Notes: generated by a model not told the origin, from the letters alone. A DNA stretch of 64,000 nt from Collybia mongolica (GCA_013420905.1 JAAXNY010000005.1:2666001-2730000), one strand, 5' to 3'; counted from the first letter of the stretch, positions 22,597 to 35,828 are shown. Program-made: numbers and translations.

Positions 22597-23724
22597 TTTT
22601 TTTTTTTTCTTTTTTTTTGTTTCAACATTTTATATAGCAATTGTACCTAATACATGCGTCGCTCACTTTGCAAAGTAATTATGGGATAGAGGGTGGAGGG
22701 GATGAAAGACAAAGCGCCGTCAAGCTGAGGTGTCCCAGGGTGGCCAGAGTCACACCAGGAGTGTCGCGGGTCAAAGACCCATTTTACGCAGACCGGTAAG
22801 GGTCAAGCTACACCAGAGGGTTGGCCCCCCGCCACGGTGCACCGCAGCAGGAAGTGGATCAAGTCCACTGATTATCCCAGTCCAGCAGAAACGCAAGGCG
22901 CACCTCATAACACGAATCCACCTAACACGGTGTACCGCCCCCAGCCTGAGTTGGACTAAGGAACATCAAATGCAAACGCAGTCTTGTTCGCTTCAAGGAA
23001 ATCCACCAGCCACTTGTACAGCAGCTGTTGTTTCGGGGGTGTTTTCTGTGTGTGAGACGGGCAGTGGCGAAGTACGTGTGGCACAGATTCCAGAGGGAAT
23101 CCGCACCTACAGGCTGTGGGCTCTTCGGGGAAGAACCGAGATCGGAATGTCCCTATGGGGGCATGTCCAGTTACGCAGCATGTTAAGCGTGTGGTGAGAC
23201 CATGACTATGTCCGGTCTTACGCATCCAGGGCCCACTATTGACATGGGTTGGAGTGAGTGGGGTGTCCCTCTTCTCATAGAGAGGGAGGAAGTTCTTGCC
23301 AATGTACTTTGAGGACTGGAATAGGGACTTCCAGCCGTCAAGCATGCATGTGACTGCCCCACTCCTAGCAAAGTCAGCAGATATAACTGGTGCCCCCCCC
23401 GCCTCGACGCGTGTTGAGGTGGCGAGGATGTGTGCCAGTTGGTGGTCCTCTATCTCCACACCGGGCATGATGTGGTGAAAGTGGACAGAGTTACCAGGTT
23501 CGTGTTGGAGCCAAGGCACCAGCACACGACAGATGGCAAGGGACAAGTGTTGTCCGGAGTGGTGAGATGCATCCATGGACAGACAGAGTGCATTTGTAGA
23601 ATCAGAAAAGACGTGTATCTGATGTACATCATCGAGTCCGATTTCCCTGGCTTGAGTAATGCCCTCTGCAATTGCTCGCAGTTCGGCACCATCGGATGTG
23701 GAGAGACCTGCCACGGCCCATGTA
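22597..23724 (-). mobile_element. 5'-truncated non-LTR (LINE) retrotransposon, RNase H end
   Basis: The 3' part of a LINE on the minus strand. It encodes an RNase H-like domain (STSDGAELRAIAEGI, IHVFSDSTNALCL) followed by the zinc-binding tail CRCGFPLESVPHVLRHCPSH, ending at 22,956. A 3' UTR of about 340 bp and an A-rich tail (T run at 22,597-22,618, one interruption) follow. The 5' boundary at about 23,724 is abrupt and abuts the AB repeat, the usual 5' truncation of target-primed reverse transcription. The segment is CpG-rich, unlike its flanks, and the frame is open, so it is comparatively young. Confidence 0.82.
22956..23724 (-). CDS. LINE RNase H / zinc-tail ORF fragment
   Basis: Open frame of about 255 codons, part of a longer reverse-transcriptase polyprotein whose N-terminus is missing. 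The RNase H acidic residues are suggested by DGAELRAIAEG (D, E) and VFSDSTNAL (D). The tail has C-x-C ... H-x3-H-C spacing common in fungal Tad-like LINEs. The ATG that opens the frame lies at the junction with the neighbouring repeat and is not a genuine start. Confidence 0.78.
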
Positions 23725-24929
23725 ATTTCCCACAAGGGTCATGTTTGGTCAGGGTTATTGTTGTTATAAGATGTTTGTTCACCCCTGGCATAACATACAG
23801 ACCTTCAAAACTAGCTGAATCTGGACATTTCTGATATTTTGCTCAAAATGGACTGTGGGAAAAATATGCTCAACAAGGAAATTGTAGAGCCATGTTTGTA
23901 CATTCCAAACATATAAAAACAAAGTTAATAGCTTTACTGGTTATGGAGAAAATCACAAAATAAATTTTGAAACGCAATGCTTTGAAATATTAGATATGCA
24001 TAATTTTGATGGCATCATCAAAGGCATTATTATGAGTTCTTTATCAACCCAGTTTTCGGGCAGAAAGGTGATTCATTCATTCATATTTCAACACCACGGG
24101 AAAATATTTCCATAATGGGATTTTTCTTCTCTTGTGGCTTTTTACAGCATTTCTCCACAAATACAAAGTATTGTGACATAATTTGCATGTATTTGGGATG
24201 CTTACATAATGCTTTTGATGATGCCATCAAAATTATGCATATCTAATATTTCAAAGCATTGCGTTTCAAAATTTATTTTGTGATTTTCTCCATAACCAGT
24301 AAAGCTATTAACTTTGTTTTTATATGTTTGGAATGTACAAACATGGCTCTACAATTTCCTTGTTGAGCATATTTTTCCCACAGTCCATTTTGAGCAAAAT
24401 ATCAGAAATGTCCAGATTCAGCTAGTTTTGAAGGTCTGTGTGTTATGCCAGGGGTGAACAAACATCTTATAACAACAATGACCCTGACCAAACATGACCC
24501 TTGTGGGAAATTACACTAAACATTGGAATAATCAACAACTACTACTATATTTACCTGAAATACAAAGAGGATTGATTTCTCTATTTATTGACACATGTCA
24601 CATGATCTATTCCACCACATAAGTATACCAAATACATGACAACAATCTGAATGCTTATTTAGTGTACATGATCCTGGGAAAAGTTAGTTCTGATGGTTTT
24701 TGTATTTTCTCCATAACCAGGCAAGCTATGGCATTGGGCTTTGTGCACAGGCATTGCTTGTTTACTTTGTAACATTTTCCCATGGTCACATGACCTCTAT
24801 AAACTATCATCTACATTGTTTCTAGTCATTTTTACAACTTCCTGAATGTGGAATGGACTTATTTCTCCTAAGAAAAGAAATAAAGAATGAGTACCTGCCA
24901 CACAGTGTGTTGGCCCACTCCACCCAAGT
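23725..24929. repeat. AB repeat copy 1, with an inverted partial copy (palindrome)
   Basis: 24,034-24,929 is a copy of a roughly 900-bp interspersed repeat (called AB here) that also occurs at 31,033-35,327 (interrupted) and 43,835-44,744. To its left, 23,725-24,033 is an inverted partial copy of the same repeat, so the two form a palindrome with arms of about 290 bp around the outer motif CCACAAGGGTCATGTTTGG. Ends of the full repeat are TTCTTTATCAACCCAG and CCACTCCACCCAAGT. No coding sequence is seen. The class of the repeat is unknown. Confidence 0.8.
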
Positions 24930-27474
24930 GAGGGATATTTGCTATAGGTTACATATGAGCCATAGATAATGAGTTGAGTCAGAAAGAAGGATGTCATGAG
25001 AATGTAAGTAACCATGAACAAGTCATTGGTACCAATGACTAATATGGTTTTAGTAAGGAAGAAGAAGAAAAAGGGTGTACATGATATCAAGCTAGGAAAA
25101 TTATAACATTACCAAGAGGCTCAGGCAGGGAGCAGTATACACAATATGAACAGCCATGCAGAGAAGGGATGAGTATAGAGCACTAGAAGCTTGCTTACAA
25201 GTAGAGAACCCAATCCAAGTCTATTGCAAAGGTTGCCCTTCCATGGAGAGGAAGGGGCACATTATATACAGTACATTGTGGCTACACCTCAAATAACAAC
25301 AGAATTTGATATCAATAACTCTACTAATGCAACAATCCATCTGTGATATGTCAGTCCAGAGTAAACTACTATTTATCAAGGGGTTAAGGTAATGCATATC
25401 AGGATAATAGATGTAACAACAAGGCTATGCAAGCTGTGCAATAGTGATCCTGATAGCTAGATGTGGACAAACAAGTGATCCCCTTACAACTTCACCCATA
25501 TCCATGGTGTATGATATCAGCAACTGCAAATGAATTGCCAATAGAAGTTGGTGTTTATAGATCCTATACAAATATCCAACCATAAAAGGTAACCATATGT
25601 ATATATCTAGGTACTTCCCTTAAAAACAAGTCAGCTGGTAAAGTAGGGATTTAGACTCTCAGAGATGGACTATGTTAAAAAATTAACAAACTTGAAAATG
25701 TAGATCCATATTTGTATATTCCAAATACACAACCAACTCAGTAGCTTCTCTTGGGATTTTACACTGAGCTACATGAGGCACACAGACCACACAGACAAAT
25801 GCAGATGTCTGCAGACTGAGCTCAGACCTCATTTGGCAGTCTGCATCTGAACCAAGTCAAAGCTAAGTCCATAAATCCACACTTTTACTTGGATGCTCAG
25901 ACCCAGCTTAGAACAACTCCTCATGGAGTTCATGCAGACTGTTCAGATTGCTTACTTAATCATAGTTACCATTGCTTATTTAATGCACAAAAATGCAATA
26001 TTTTGGAGAGTCAAACACAAGGCCTCAAGGTTATATGATATGTGCATAAAGCATGGAGATTAACCATTTGGCAGTATGGGCTTGTCAGTCCAAGCTGCTT
26101 GTTACTATAAAGACCCCTGCTGCCCACTCTTGGCCATTACTGGCAATGGCTGAGTATTGTTGATGGGTGCCACATCACCCATCAGCCTTGTTGTCAACCA
26201 CCACCACTACATCCCCAGCTGCCCCTCCTATCACCTCCCTGCCTTATGATTGTGCACAACACTGCCAAATACAATGCCAGGTCCTACTGCTATGGATACC
26301 ACCAACCTCTCTTGTACCCACCCCTCTCAGTGATAATAAAAACTGCCAAATTACAACAATAAGAGCTGCAATAAGAACTACAGAGGCACCTGCCACATCA
26401 CCAGTGACGGCCTGCCTACATATGCTAGTGAGCAGCTAGCATGATGGATATGGGTGGTGCAGTGGTGTATTCCATATGGTAGAACCATCACCTGGTGGCT
26501 AGGTGTGCACCCCTAGATGTGCTATCTAGACCAAGTAGTGCCAACCACCCCTGTGCCCAAACCAGATGTATGCAAGGTGAGTGCATATGTGCCCCACATC
26601 TAGTTGCTCCAATATACCTTGCTCTATTGTATATACACCTATATGCTGCTGTATACCTTGAGACTACCTTGTGATATGTTCTTATCCCTTTCACAAATAT
26701 TGGTTTACTTCTTACTGACACTTTACCCCTGTACTATTTGCACAGCTCTAGTGGGCTTATGTAGACTTCTGGTACTCCCACAGTTTTTATCCAATGTACC
26801 TATGTATAGATTGGGCCGCCCAATTACAGATAGCATTTGCAATGAATAGGCCCAGATTTCTTGCAATAAAGCCCACTTAGTCCTCTGGTGCCCCCTTCCC
26901 TGTGTGGCTGAACCCTGCTGCTCATATCAATCCCCCCTTCTAATACTCAGTGTGATGCAACCCTTTGTATAGTGTGGTAGGGTATGGGCAGTATTTCACT
27001 GATGTATATCCCCAGACCATAAGCAACCCCCACCCTCTAGAATACCACTGCATACAGGAGGCTACCTACTGCAGCAGCATGCAAACACAACCCACCCCTT
27101 GCACACCCTATACCAACAAGCACTAATGCAAAGCCAAATAAGGGGGCAGTAGTAGCTGAGGACAGCAGGAGAGTGGCAGGTTTGTGTGGGGAACAAGTTC
27201 TTGTGTAAACTTGTATTTTATTTGATGTATGAAAGTAATATCAATCCAAATGCCTATAATAGAAACAAGTTCCCACAGTAGAAATGTATATCAACCATTC
27301 AACATTTAAAAAAAAAATTCTAGCCTTGCATTCTGGGTTAATCAAGAACTTATCAGATATGCTAAAATTAGAAATATCATCATCATAGACAAACTTCCAA
27401 CAAATGTACATATGCCTGTTAAGTGTTTTTTTGTTGTATTATCACATACTATATTTAACCATGCTCATATAGCT
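24930..27474. other. Unrecognised island DNA
   Basis: CpG-poor, AT-rich, probably decayed repeats. A block at 25,745-25,880 (ACTGAGCTACATG, then repeated GACTGAGCTCAGACC-like units) resembles the iterated ends of the hAT-like family described at 54,263. Open frames such as 26,167-26,439 are low-complexity Thr/Pro/Ser and not convincing. No RNA gene is recognised. Confidence 0.45.
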
Positions 27475-28300
27475 AGCTGTTTTTGAGATATTGAGCATTA
27501 TAGATTCTAGGAGCATCCACATTGACTTGTTTGGCTATGCTTTTGGCCAAATAAGATATAAATGTGATATTAGAATAGATATAACAAGAGATTATAATCA
27601 AATTTGAAAAGGTACAAACAAATATAAATATATATTTCCTGGTGTGCCCCCTCCATAGGTCTAGGAGTAGTAGCAATTTCAATTGTGTCTGTTAGCCTTG
27701 TATTTGCTGAGATATGTATCATCTATATTGTGGGAACTTCATTAATATTGTTTGTTTGTCCAGATGTTGACAAAGTAATATACAGATGATATTCATTTGT
27801 AATATGTAGTAAAATGTTGTTGATAATGAGATTTGGAAGAGTACAAACAACTACAAACACATATAAATATACACATAATGTATTTCTTTACAATATCTAG
27901 TAGTAGCATGTCCATCAGCTTTGTATTTGCTGAGATATGCATCATCTATATTGTGGGAAATTTCTTTACTATTATTGTTTGTTTGGTCAGATGTGTGATG
28001 AAGTGATATACAGACAGTATTCATTTGTAATATGTAGCAAGAAAATTGTTGTTGATAATGTGTAGAAAAATACAAACAAATATAAACACATACAAACATA
28101 TACATGACATACTACTTCACTATATCTAACACTAGCAATTTAAATTACATCCATAGGCCTTGTTGTTGTTGAGATATGCAATGGTTTATATTGTGGGAAC
28201 TTTGATGGTATTGTTTGTTTGGCTAGCTGTGTGGCAAACTCATACACAAACTTAATATTCATTTGTAACATGCTTGTAGTGAGAGAGCTACTTTTGATCA
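27475..28300. repeat. Diverged tandem repeat, unit about 220-240 bp, 3-4 copies
   Basis: Successive units are recognised by the anchor TTTGCTGAGATATG followed by ATCATCTATATTGTGGGAA, at about 27,702, 27,924 and 28,166, with a weaker copy near 27,480. Each unit also has TTGTTTGTTTGG and ATTCATTTGTAA(T/C)ATG downstream. Units are heavily diverged and AT-rich. It looks like a short satellite or a repeat array inside a decayed element. Confidence 0.75.
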
Positions 28301-28419
28301 TGATATTTAAATACACATAAATATACCTATTGGGTAGTGGGCCATGGGATTATGTAATAATTGATAATTCAGTTGAGTGGTTGATGCAATTCAAGTTGAT
28401 GGTTCTCAAATAGACATTT

Positions 28420-31032
28420 TCAATTGTGATTGTGGCTGTGTTGATTTTTTGATGGTCTGAATTGTAGAAGGTGCAAGGATAGTTTCTGGAACTTGAGCCA
28501 TTGTTTGGTTGTTTATTGCAGTCTCCCCCTCAAGCTGCAATGGTGAAATATATTCAATTGTTTCTGGGGCTTTATTGTTCAAAAATTTAACATTTCAGGA
28601 AGTTTGGATTTGTCTTGCACTGGGATTGAAATAACAGTAGGTATGGGATTGATCCAAAAAGCTGGTGAAAATAAATTCACATGATTTTGGCTTGAGTTTG
28701 CTAAGGTTTTCACCTTGATGTAATACCCAGCACTTTGTTCCGAATTCACGCCAATTTTATGCATCAGGCTTCTTGCCTGTAAAAATTCCTTCCAGTGTTA
28801 TATCAATAAAGATGTGAGTTGGTGATTGGTTTTTGAGGTACACAGCATAGGCCACTGCTTTGGGCCACAAAATTTTTGGGATATTTTTCGCAATAAGTAT
28901 TGCATGCACATGTTCAACAATTGTTCAGTTTGCACACTTGGCAATTCCATTCTAGGCCAAAGAGTACAGGGCTGTAACCTTGGAGTGGATTCCTTTTTCT
29001 GCTAGAAATTTTTTTACCTTTCATTTACATATTCTGTTCCTTTGTTGAATTGTATGGCTTTCAATATTTTTCCAACTTGAGTATTTATGTAAGCATTATA
29101 ATCTTTGATCATAGTGTTGATTTCCTTGGCTTGTTTGGTTTTGAGAAAATTAATAATGGTTTGGCAGCATTTCCTATCAGTAAATGAGATGTAATATCTC
29201 TCCCCTTGGATTCCAGTTGTATTGGGGATGGGCAATGCTTAGTAATTTTGCATACTGATGAAATTTCACTGATCAGTAATATTATTGATTAAATTAAATT
29301 CATTAATAATTCAGCTAAATTTGGTGACCCACAACTCTTCTGGTGTATATTCCAGTGCTTAACACACACTGAGGGCTGTCTGTCCTTTATGATAAAGTAC
29401 ATGCTTTATATTTATTCAGGATTTCCACTGTTCAGGCAGTTGGAAAGCATTGGCATGGCAGGAGCTGCTGATTTGCTGATTTAGATGTGGCTGTGCCATG
29501 ATGATCGCATGTGCACTGCAGCACACATGAGTGGATGTGGAACACATTTTGCAGATACTTACCACCACCTCTCATACCATTAATGAAACTTTTCCATATA
29601 CACTAGGAGAATATGTTTTTGAATACAGATATACATTTTATTGAACCACTATCTCATAAAGTCAAAAACAATGTAGATCCTTGCAAGTAGTCCTTTAACT
29701 TTATATTGTCAGAGGCTCATTTTTAGGTCTTGAGTCATTGGTCAATCTTGTTCCTACACATTAAGACTACAATTTGTTAAATCCAGATTTTCTGGCTGTT
29801 GCAGCAATGTGTCAGAACAGCACTGCTTGGCACAACTTATCTACAAAAGAAAAAGATTTCAAAAGATCTGTATTTAACATTTTGTTGGGAGTAAAATTCT
29901 GAGTTAGTTTGTCCTTGAATTGAGTGTTGAAAGTGATTGTGGAAGCTGGAAAATGCAAAACCATTCTCTCCAGTGAATTTGTTAGTCTATTTACAGTCCA
30001 ATTAAGTTTATTTACCAGTGGCTATTTGCATCAGTACGTGAAATTACTAAGCATTGCCCACCCCCAGTTGTATGGGCTGGTCCCCATAGATCTGTAAGGG
30101 TTATTTCTCCAATTTCATTATAAATTGTGTTTGAAACCTTTAGAAATGATGCCATGGTTTGTCTTGCTTGGATGCAGGCCATGCAATTACTGGGATGAAA
30201 TTTCCATTAACTTCCATTCCATCAATCATATTCTTTGATTTCAACATTTTAATTGATGCAATATTGAGATGTCTGAAAATTTGGTGCCATTTGTCCCATG
30301 TGCAAGCTTCTGAAGCAATCAAAACCATATCAGGGATAATGATCTTTGCCATCAAATTGTAAAGTTGGCCAATTTATCAGCCTTGTAGGATGACATGGTG
30401 GATTTGGGGGGTGAAATATTGATGTATTCCCCTTTTAGGCTAAGGGTGAACCCTGCATCTGTGATGCATCCAACTGAAATAAGATTGTAGGGGACACTTG
30501 GAGCATGAATGACATTTGTTAGAGTGATTGGTATGTGGCAGTTGCCAACTTTGCAACAGATCTTTACCAATCCTCTCCCAAGTCCAGGAGTTGATCCATA
30601 TCCGATAATTTTGTGTCCAGGAGTTACTTTGTAATCCATAAAAATTGCTTGGTCACAAAAAATATGGGATGTTGCTGCACAATTGGCTAAGATAGAATGT
30701 GAGGTTAATGCTGACAAGGCAATATCCACTGGGTTTTCAGGCACTGCTACAAATGCATAATTGTCTAAGGCTTGGTTAGCTTTGTCTGGCTTACTGCCAT
30801 TCTTCTTTTTCCATTTTGGCCCCCATTTTTGATCAGATGATCCCCCTTTCCTTTTGGGGCATAGAAGGCAATGTGACCTTTCTGATTGCATTCATAGCAC
30901 ATCACATTTGGATTTTATTTTGCTGCCAGGGCTGTATCCCCCCTGTTGCCAAGATTTGATCTATCAGTCTTCCTCTAAAATTCTGGCAATTAACTTGTGG
31001 CTCTCCTTGAGAGTGGCAGAATCAACCAAAGA
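28420..31032 (-). pseudogene. copia gag end, protease and integrase remnants
   Basis: In order on the minus strand: DSATLKESHKLIARILEED (end of gag), the zinc knuckle CYECNQKGHIAFY (about 30,906-30,865), protease around ANCAATSHIFCDQAIF (the family's D-S/T-G has become N-C-A), GAG-pre-integrase TWDKWHQIFRHLNIASIKML (about 30,300-30,240), and integrase pieces YYISFTDRKCCQTI and FNKGTEYVNE (29,190-29,014). Then NGIA...ILIAKNIPKILWPKAVAYAVYLKNQ-like remnants (28,950-28,810) and WREFGTKCWVLHQGENLSKL (about 28,745-28,690) follow. Several frames and stops; not functional. Confidence 0.82.
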
Positions 31033-32039
31033 GACTTGGGTGGAGTGGGCCAACACACTGTGTGGCAGGTACTCATTCTTTATTTCTTTTCTTAGGAGAA
31101 ATAAGTCCATTCCACATTCAGGAAGTTGTAAATGACTAGAAACAATGTAGGTGATAGTTTATGGAGGTCATGTGACCATGGGAAAATGTTACAAAGTAAA
31201 CAAGCAATGCCATAGCTTGCCTGGCTATGGAGAAAACACAAAAACCATCAGAACTAACTTTTTCCCAGGATCATGGACACTAAATAAGCATTCAGATTGT
31301 TGTCATGTATTTGGTATACTTATGTGGTGGAATAGATCATGTGACATGTGACAATAAATAGAGAAGTTGTCTTTCTTTGTATTTCAGGTAAATATAGCAC
31401 TGTGCACCTGGTGGGGGAGGTTTTTCCCCCACTTAATGGATGAAAGCAGCATTTCCTAAGTTTAGTGGATGAATCTAAAGGGTATGAAATTGGGATGAAA
31501 CTTCATCCCAGATATTTCATCCCTTGAGAGAATGAATTTCTGCTCTTATAATTTCAGAAATTTTCATCCCTTAGTGGTGTGAACTTTCATCCCATTAGAG
31601 GTGAATTATATGGGACAATTTTAATCCAGTGAAAAAGAGGGGAATTTCATCCTATAATGGGTGGGTTTTATTAGATCATTTTAATCTATTAGAGAGTGAA
31701 CTTTCATCCCATAAAAGGTGGAATATGTGGGATGATTTAAGTTCAGCATAGAAGGTATTTCATCCCACAAATATTGGGTTTATGGGATGACTTTACTGCC
31801 TTAGATGAATCATTTAGAAAAGAAGAAATTGAGATTTTGGTTAGATTAGAATGAAGTGTTATATGTAGTATGAAATGACTGTGTTAATTGACCTATATAT
31901 ATATATATATATGACTAGTACTATTGGTCCATACTATGTACTTGAGTCTAAATTGTATTCAATATTGAGTACTTATAATGTACTGACTACATTTGTATAG
32001 AACTACTACATACTAGAAAATGACATCTACTTACCAAAT

Positions 32040-33060
32040 TTATGAGGAGGCTGGGGAAGGGGCCAGGAGGCTGGGTAGAAGTAGTGGCAGGCGATGGTTG
32101 TGGTACGAGAGCAAGTGCATCCACGTCTGTCTTTGGTGTCTGTGTTGGCGTCTGCACCTGCATCTGCATGCATGTCTGTGGCAGTGTCTGCATCTGTGTC
32201 AATGTCGGTGTTGGTGTTGGTGTCTGCATTGGCATCTGACATTGGCATCTGTGCCTGCATCTGCCTGCATGTCCATGGCAGCATCTGCATCCGTGTCCAT
32301 GTCTGTGTCCATGTCCATGTCAGTGTCCATGTCCATGTCAGTGTCGGTGTTGGTGTCTGCATTGTTGTCCATCATTGGTGTCAGTGTTGGTGACTGTGTC
32401 ATTGTCCATCATTGGTGTTGGTGTCAGTGTCTGCATTGTCGTCCATCATCGGCGTCTGTGCCTGCATCTGCATGCATGTCCATGGTGGTGTCTGCATCCA
32501 TGTCAATGTCCGTGTCCATGTCTGTGTCTGCATTGGCATCTGTCATCAGCGTCTGTGCCTGCATCTGCATCCATGTCCATGTCTGTGTCCATGTCAGTGT
32601 CTGTGTTGTTGTCCATCATTGGCATCTGTGCCTGCATCTGCATGCGTGTCCATGGCAGCATCTGCGTCCATGTTGATGTCTGTGTATGTTGTCAGTAGCC
32701 TGCATCTGCATCCCTTGTCTGTGTCCTTTGGTGTCCATCCTCTGCATCCATTGCATGTCTCGGATTCCTGAGGCTTTCCTGGGGGGGTTGTGCTGCGTAG
32801 TGAGTGTGTGTGTGAGTAGAATTTTGTGACAACTCACCTCCCTCTGCCCCTCGGGGCACCCTTTCTTTGTCATCCCCTCGTTCCATGTCCTTGTCCACCC
32901 TTCGCCCCACTCCCCTAGGTGTGTGCGCCCTCATCACCATTTTGTGTGTTGTCGTTTGCCTTTTGTGTGTCTCTGGGAGCTTCTGGTGCTTGGGGGGCCA
33001 TGCATTTGGTTTTAGTGTTTGCACATTGACATTGGGCGGTTTGGTGGGTGTTGCTGATGT
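32040..33060 (-). pseudogene. Shared cassette, copy I (AT-shifted)
   Basis: Homologous to 54,500-55,330. The block reads GVGRRVDKDMERGDDKERVP in one minus-strand frame, against GVGRRIETDAERGDDEERAP in the young copy. A putative intron (minus strand, about 32,841-32,776) keeps a GTGAGT donor and a CAG|GAA acceptor. Downstream (32,080-32,700) is a degenerate TGTCCATGTC / TGCATCTG repeat. Frames are broken; whether the cassette ever encoded a protein is unsure. Confidence 0.55.
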
Positions 33061-34200
33061 GGTTGAAGATCATCAACAAAGGTGTGGCAATGGTAATGTG
33101 ACCTGGTCATGTGCTTTGTAACCATGTGACCACATTTGTAGACTCGGGACTACTTGTCCCCTCACTAAGAATGCCAGTCTTGCCCAGCGGTTATCCATGC
33201 CAAAGGTATTAGTATTACATAATGATCCTCCCTGCGACTGTTTGAACCTGGTGGGTGCACATTTTTCAGCCTCCTATTAATAATGAATAGTATACAATTT
33301 GAATAAATAAATAAAAATATTTGTCAGCATCCTCAGATTTGATCACATGGCTTTGTTGACTGAGATGCCTGACGGCTGAACATTCCAAGCTATATTATGC
33401 ATTGGCAGCCACTTTCACATGCTTTCCCTCTTGCTCTTGTACCACCACCATTGCCTGTTGCTGCCTCCCATCCTCCCCCTCGTAGTAAGCACTCTTCATT
33501 GATAGATTACAATTACTATCGTAATACTTGTAGTAGTCATTTGAATTCCAATACAAACTATAAGGCTTCATTAAGAATATTAATAAATGCTAATAATGAT
33601 CCTACAGGAAACCGAAGGACATCATTAGTATGCAGGATAAAACCATGCCTGACAATGTCCTCAACATGGTACACCACTTCGTTGACCTCAAAGTGCAGGT
33701 GGACAATGAGGGGGTCTCAGTATGTCTGTCAACCCAATCTAACCCAAAGCACATTAACATTGACCCATTTTACAGATCACTTAATTACAACAAGGTCAAC
33801 AAAGACAATGAGCAGTCTGGCAGTGCACAAAGACCAGCAACTTCCATCCATTACTTAACTTTCTTTTATCTTTATCATGCTAATCTGACCAGCCAAACTC
33901 ACCACCTTATGTAAAGTTGCTCATGCTAAAGAAAAAGTAGGGAGTCCTATTCCATGCCCACTGTGCAGCATTGCTGGAAATGGGTTCTGTCTCCAGACGC
34001 AGCTTCAGGATGACAAGGATCTATATAGGGCAATTTGGGTAAGTTTTCTCATTACTAACCTCAATACATGATTCTAACAAATCACAGTGTTGCATTTGCA
34101 GTCTGGTTGGTAATGCTGGTAATCAGGAACTTTGGAATGAGGGATATGAATCAGAGGTATACTAGTTGATAGAGCATTCAAATTACAATACCTTAGATCT
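33061..34200. other. Cassette upstream region and CACTG-element internal sequence
   Basis: 33,061-33,330 is the conserved 5' flank of the cassette (shared with 57,660-57,915 and, as complement, 54,500-54,745). 33,340-34,150 matches copy III at 57,930-58,760. It includes an open frame with MQDKTMPDNVLNMVHHFVDL (33,630 onward) after a possible intron ending CCTACAG. A diverged relative is at 49,130. Its function is unknown. Confidence 0.5.
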
Positions 34201-35327
34201 TATGGATGTTAAACCTTAACTGTACAAAATGAACAAAGTGTGTTTATTGATAACAGGGAAGAAATAATGAATTCAAATTTAAGTGACCTAAATGGCATGG
34301 AATTAATCCCCACAAAGGCTATTATTCTCACCTGTGATGGTATGAAATCCATCCCTACAAAGACTATTATTTTCACCTATCATGGTATGAAATTCATCCC
34401 ATAGCCTCAAAAATTTGCAGTAATGTTACCCCAAAAAACATTGCTATTCTCACCTATCAAGGTAGTAGATTAATCCCATATTGATAGGAATTACCTCCCA
34501 CAATGGTTGTTTTTTCCACCTATGGTGAAATGAAATTCATCCCATAGCCTTGAGCATCAGGGGGTATGAATACAGACAAATTTTGCATGAAATTCATCCA
34601 CTAAATTATACCTTAAGGGGGGGTTTTCCATCCATTTTTCCCCCCACAGGGGGTGTGTTTTCAAACATCTTCAAGATGAAATTCATTACATTTTAGGATT
34701 GTTAAGTGAATGAATTTCATATTTTTAATGTATTATTTCTATTATTTAAGAGGATGAAACACAGGGTTGAATTTCATCTATTCTCAGTTTCACAGTGTAG
34801 TAGTAGTTGTTGATTATTCCAATGTTTTGCATAATTTCCCACAAGGGTCATGTTTGGTCAGGGTTATTGTTGTTATAAGATGTTTGTTCACCCCTGATAT
34901 AACACACAGACCTTCAAACTAGCTGAATCTGGACATTTCTGATATTTCGCTGAAAATGGACCGTGGGAAAAATATGCCCAACAAGGAAATTGTAGAGCCA
35001 TGTTTGTACATTCCAAATATATAAAAACAAAGTTAATAGCTTTACTGGTCATGGAGAAAAACACAAAATAAATTTTGAAACACGATGCTTTGAAATATTA
35101 GATATGCATAATTTTGATAGCATCATCAAAAGCATTATGTAAGCATCCCAAATACATGCAAATTATGCCACAATACTTTGTATTTGTGGAGAAATGCTGT
35201 AAAAAGCCATAAGAGAAGAAAATCCAATTATGGAAATATTTTCCCGCGGTGTTGAAATATGAATCAATGAATGAATGAATCAACTTTTTGCCCGAAAACT
35301 GGGTTGATAAAGAACTCGTCTTTAGTA

Positions 35328-35828
35328 AACCAAAGAACTCATAATAAACAGGTCCCCCATGTCAGGTAGGGATGTCAGCAATGTTATGCTGAAATCTTCA
35401 TTATTGATTTTTGAGCCCAATCTGGCCAATTCTTCAATGTAGCTGTGCAGGGTCCGAATGTGTTCCTCGATATTGGCACCCTTGGCACATTGTGCTTGAA
35501 ATAACTTTTGACACACCATAACAATTCCAATTGGACCATGTGCCTCATACATAGAGCACAGCACAGTCCAGGCCTCATTTGATGTCCCAGCACCCACAAC
35601 TAGCAGTCTGTCCCCTACACAGAGCTGTATGGTTGATAGAGCCTTCCTGTCCTTTGTATACCATTCTTCCACATTCCCTTCATCAGTCAGGCTTGTATTC
35701 AAGCCATCTGCATAACTGATTAGACCTTGATTGGTCAAGATGTCAATCATTTTGATTTTCCATGTGTGGAAGTTCTCAGCACCACATAGTGCCTTGATTC
35801 AGTAAATGTTTCTGGATGATTTGGTCAT
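35328..35828 (-). pseudogene. copia gag, N-terminal part
   Basis: Typical copia Gag (UBN2-like): ALCGAENFHTWKIKMIDIL, then RKALSTIQLCVGDRLLVV, CQKLFQAQCAKGANIEEHI and DFSITLLTSLPD. The ATG at 35,828 is followed by a TGA after nine codons (a CGA codon is likely ancestral). The frame then runs open to the insertion point. Confidence 0.85.

Larger units (their letters stand above)
31398..34797. mobile_element. CACTG-ended (CACTA-like) non-autonomous element, copy I, 3.4 kb
   Basis: Ends are CACTGTGCACCTGG and CAGTTTCACAGTG, flanked by a 3-bp duplication TAG (31,395-31,397 and 34,798-34,800); 3 bp is the CACTA-type length. Both subterminal regions are crowded with TTTCATCCC-like motifs in both orientations, as expected for CACTA subterminal transposase sites. 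The centre (about 32,010-33,330) is the intron-bearing cassette shared with the hAT-like family. The right half (33,340-34,200) matches the large relative at 48,880-49,150. No transposase inside. Confidence 0.87.
31033..35327 (-). mobile_element. AB repeat copy 2, inserted in copia gag and itself interrupted
   Basis: AB repeat in reverse orientation, split by the CACTG-ended element at 31,398-34,797. It is flanked by an exact 9-bp direct repeat AACCAAAGA (31,024-31,032 and 35,328-35,336). Deleting the insert with one copy of the repeat restores an in-frame copia gag across the junction (reading FIMSSLVDSATLKE). No terminal inverted repeats are visible, and no coding sequence is seen in AB itself. 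Confidence 0.85.

Noticed and set aside
32020..32676. 218-codon plus-strand frame rich in Cys, Trp, Leu and Val
   Set aside because: Produced by a TGTCCATGTC-type simple repeat and open in several frames; not a protein.
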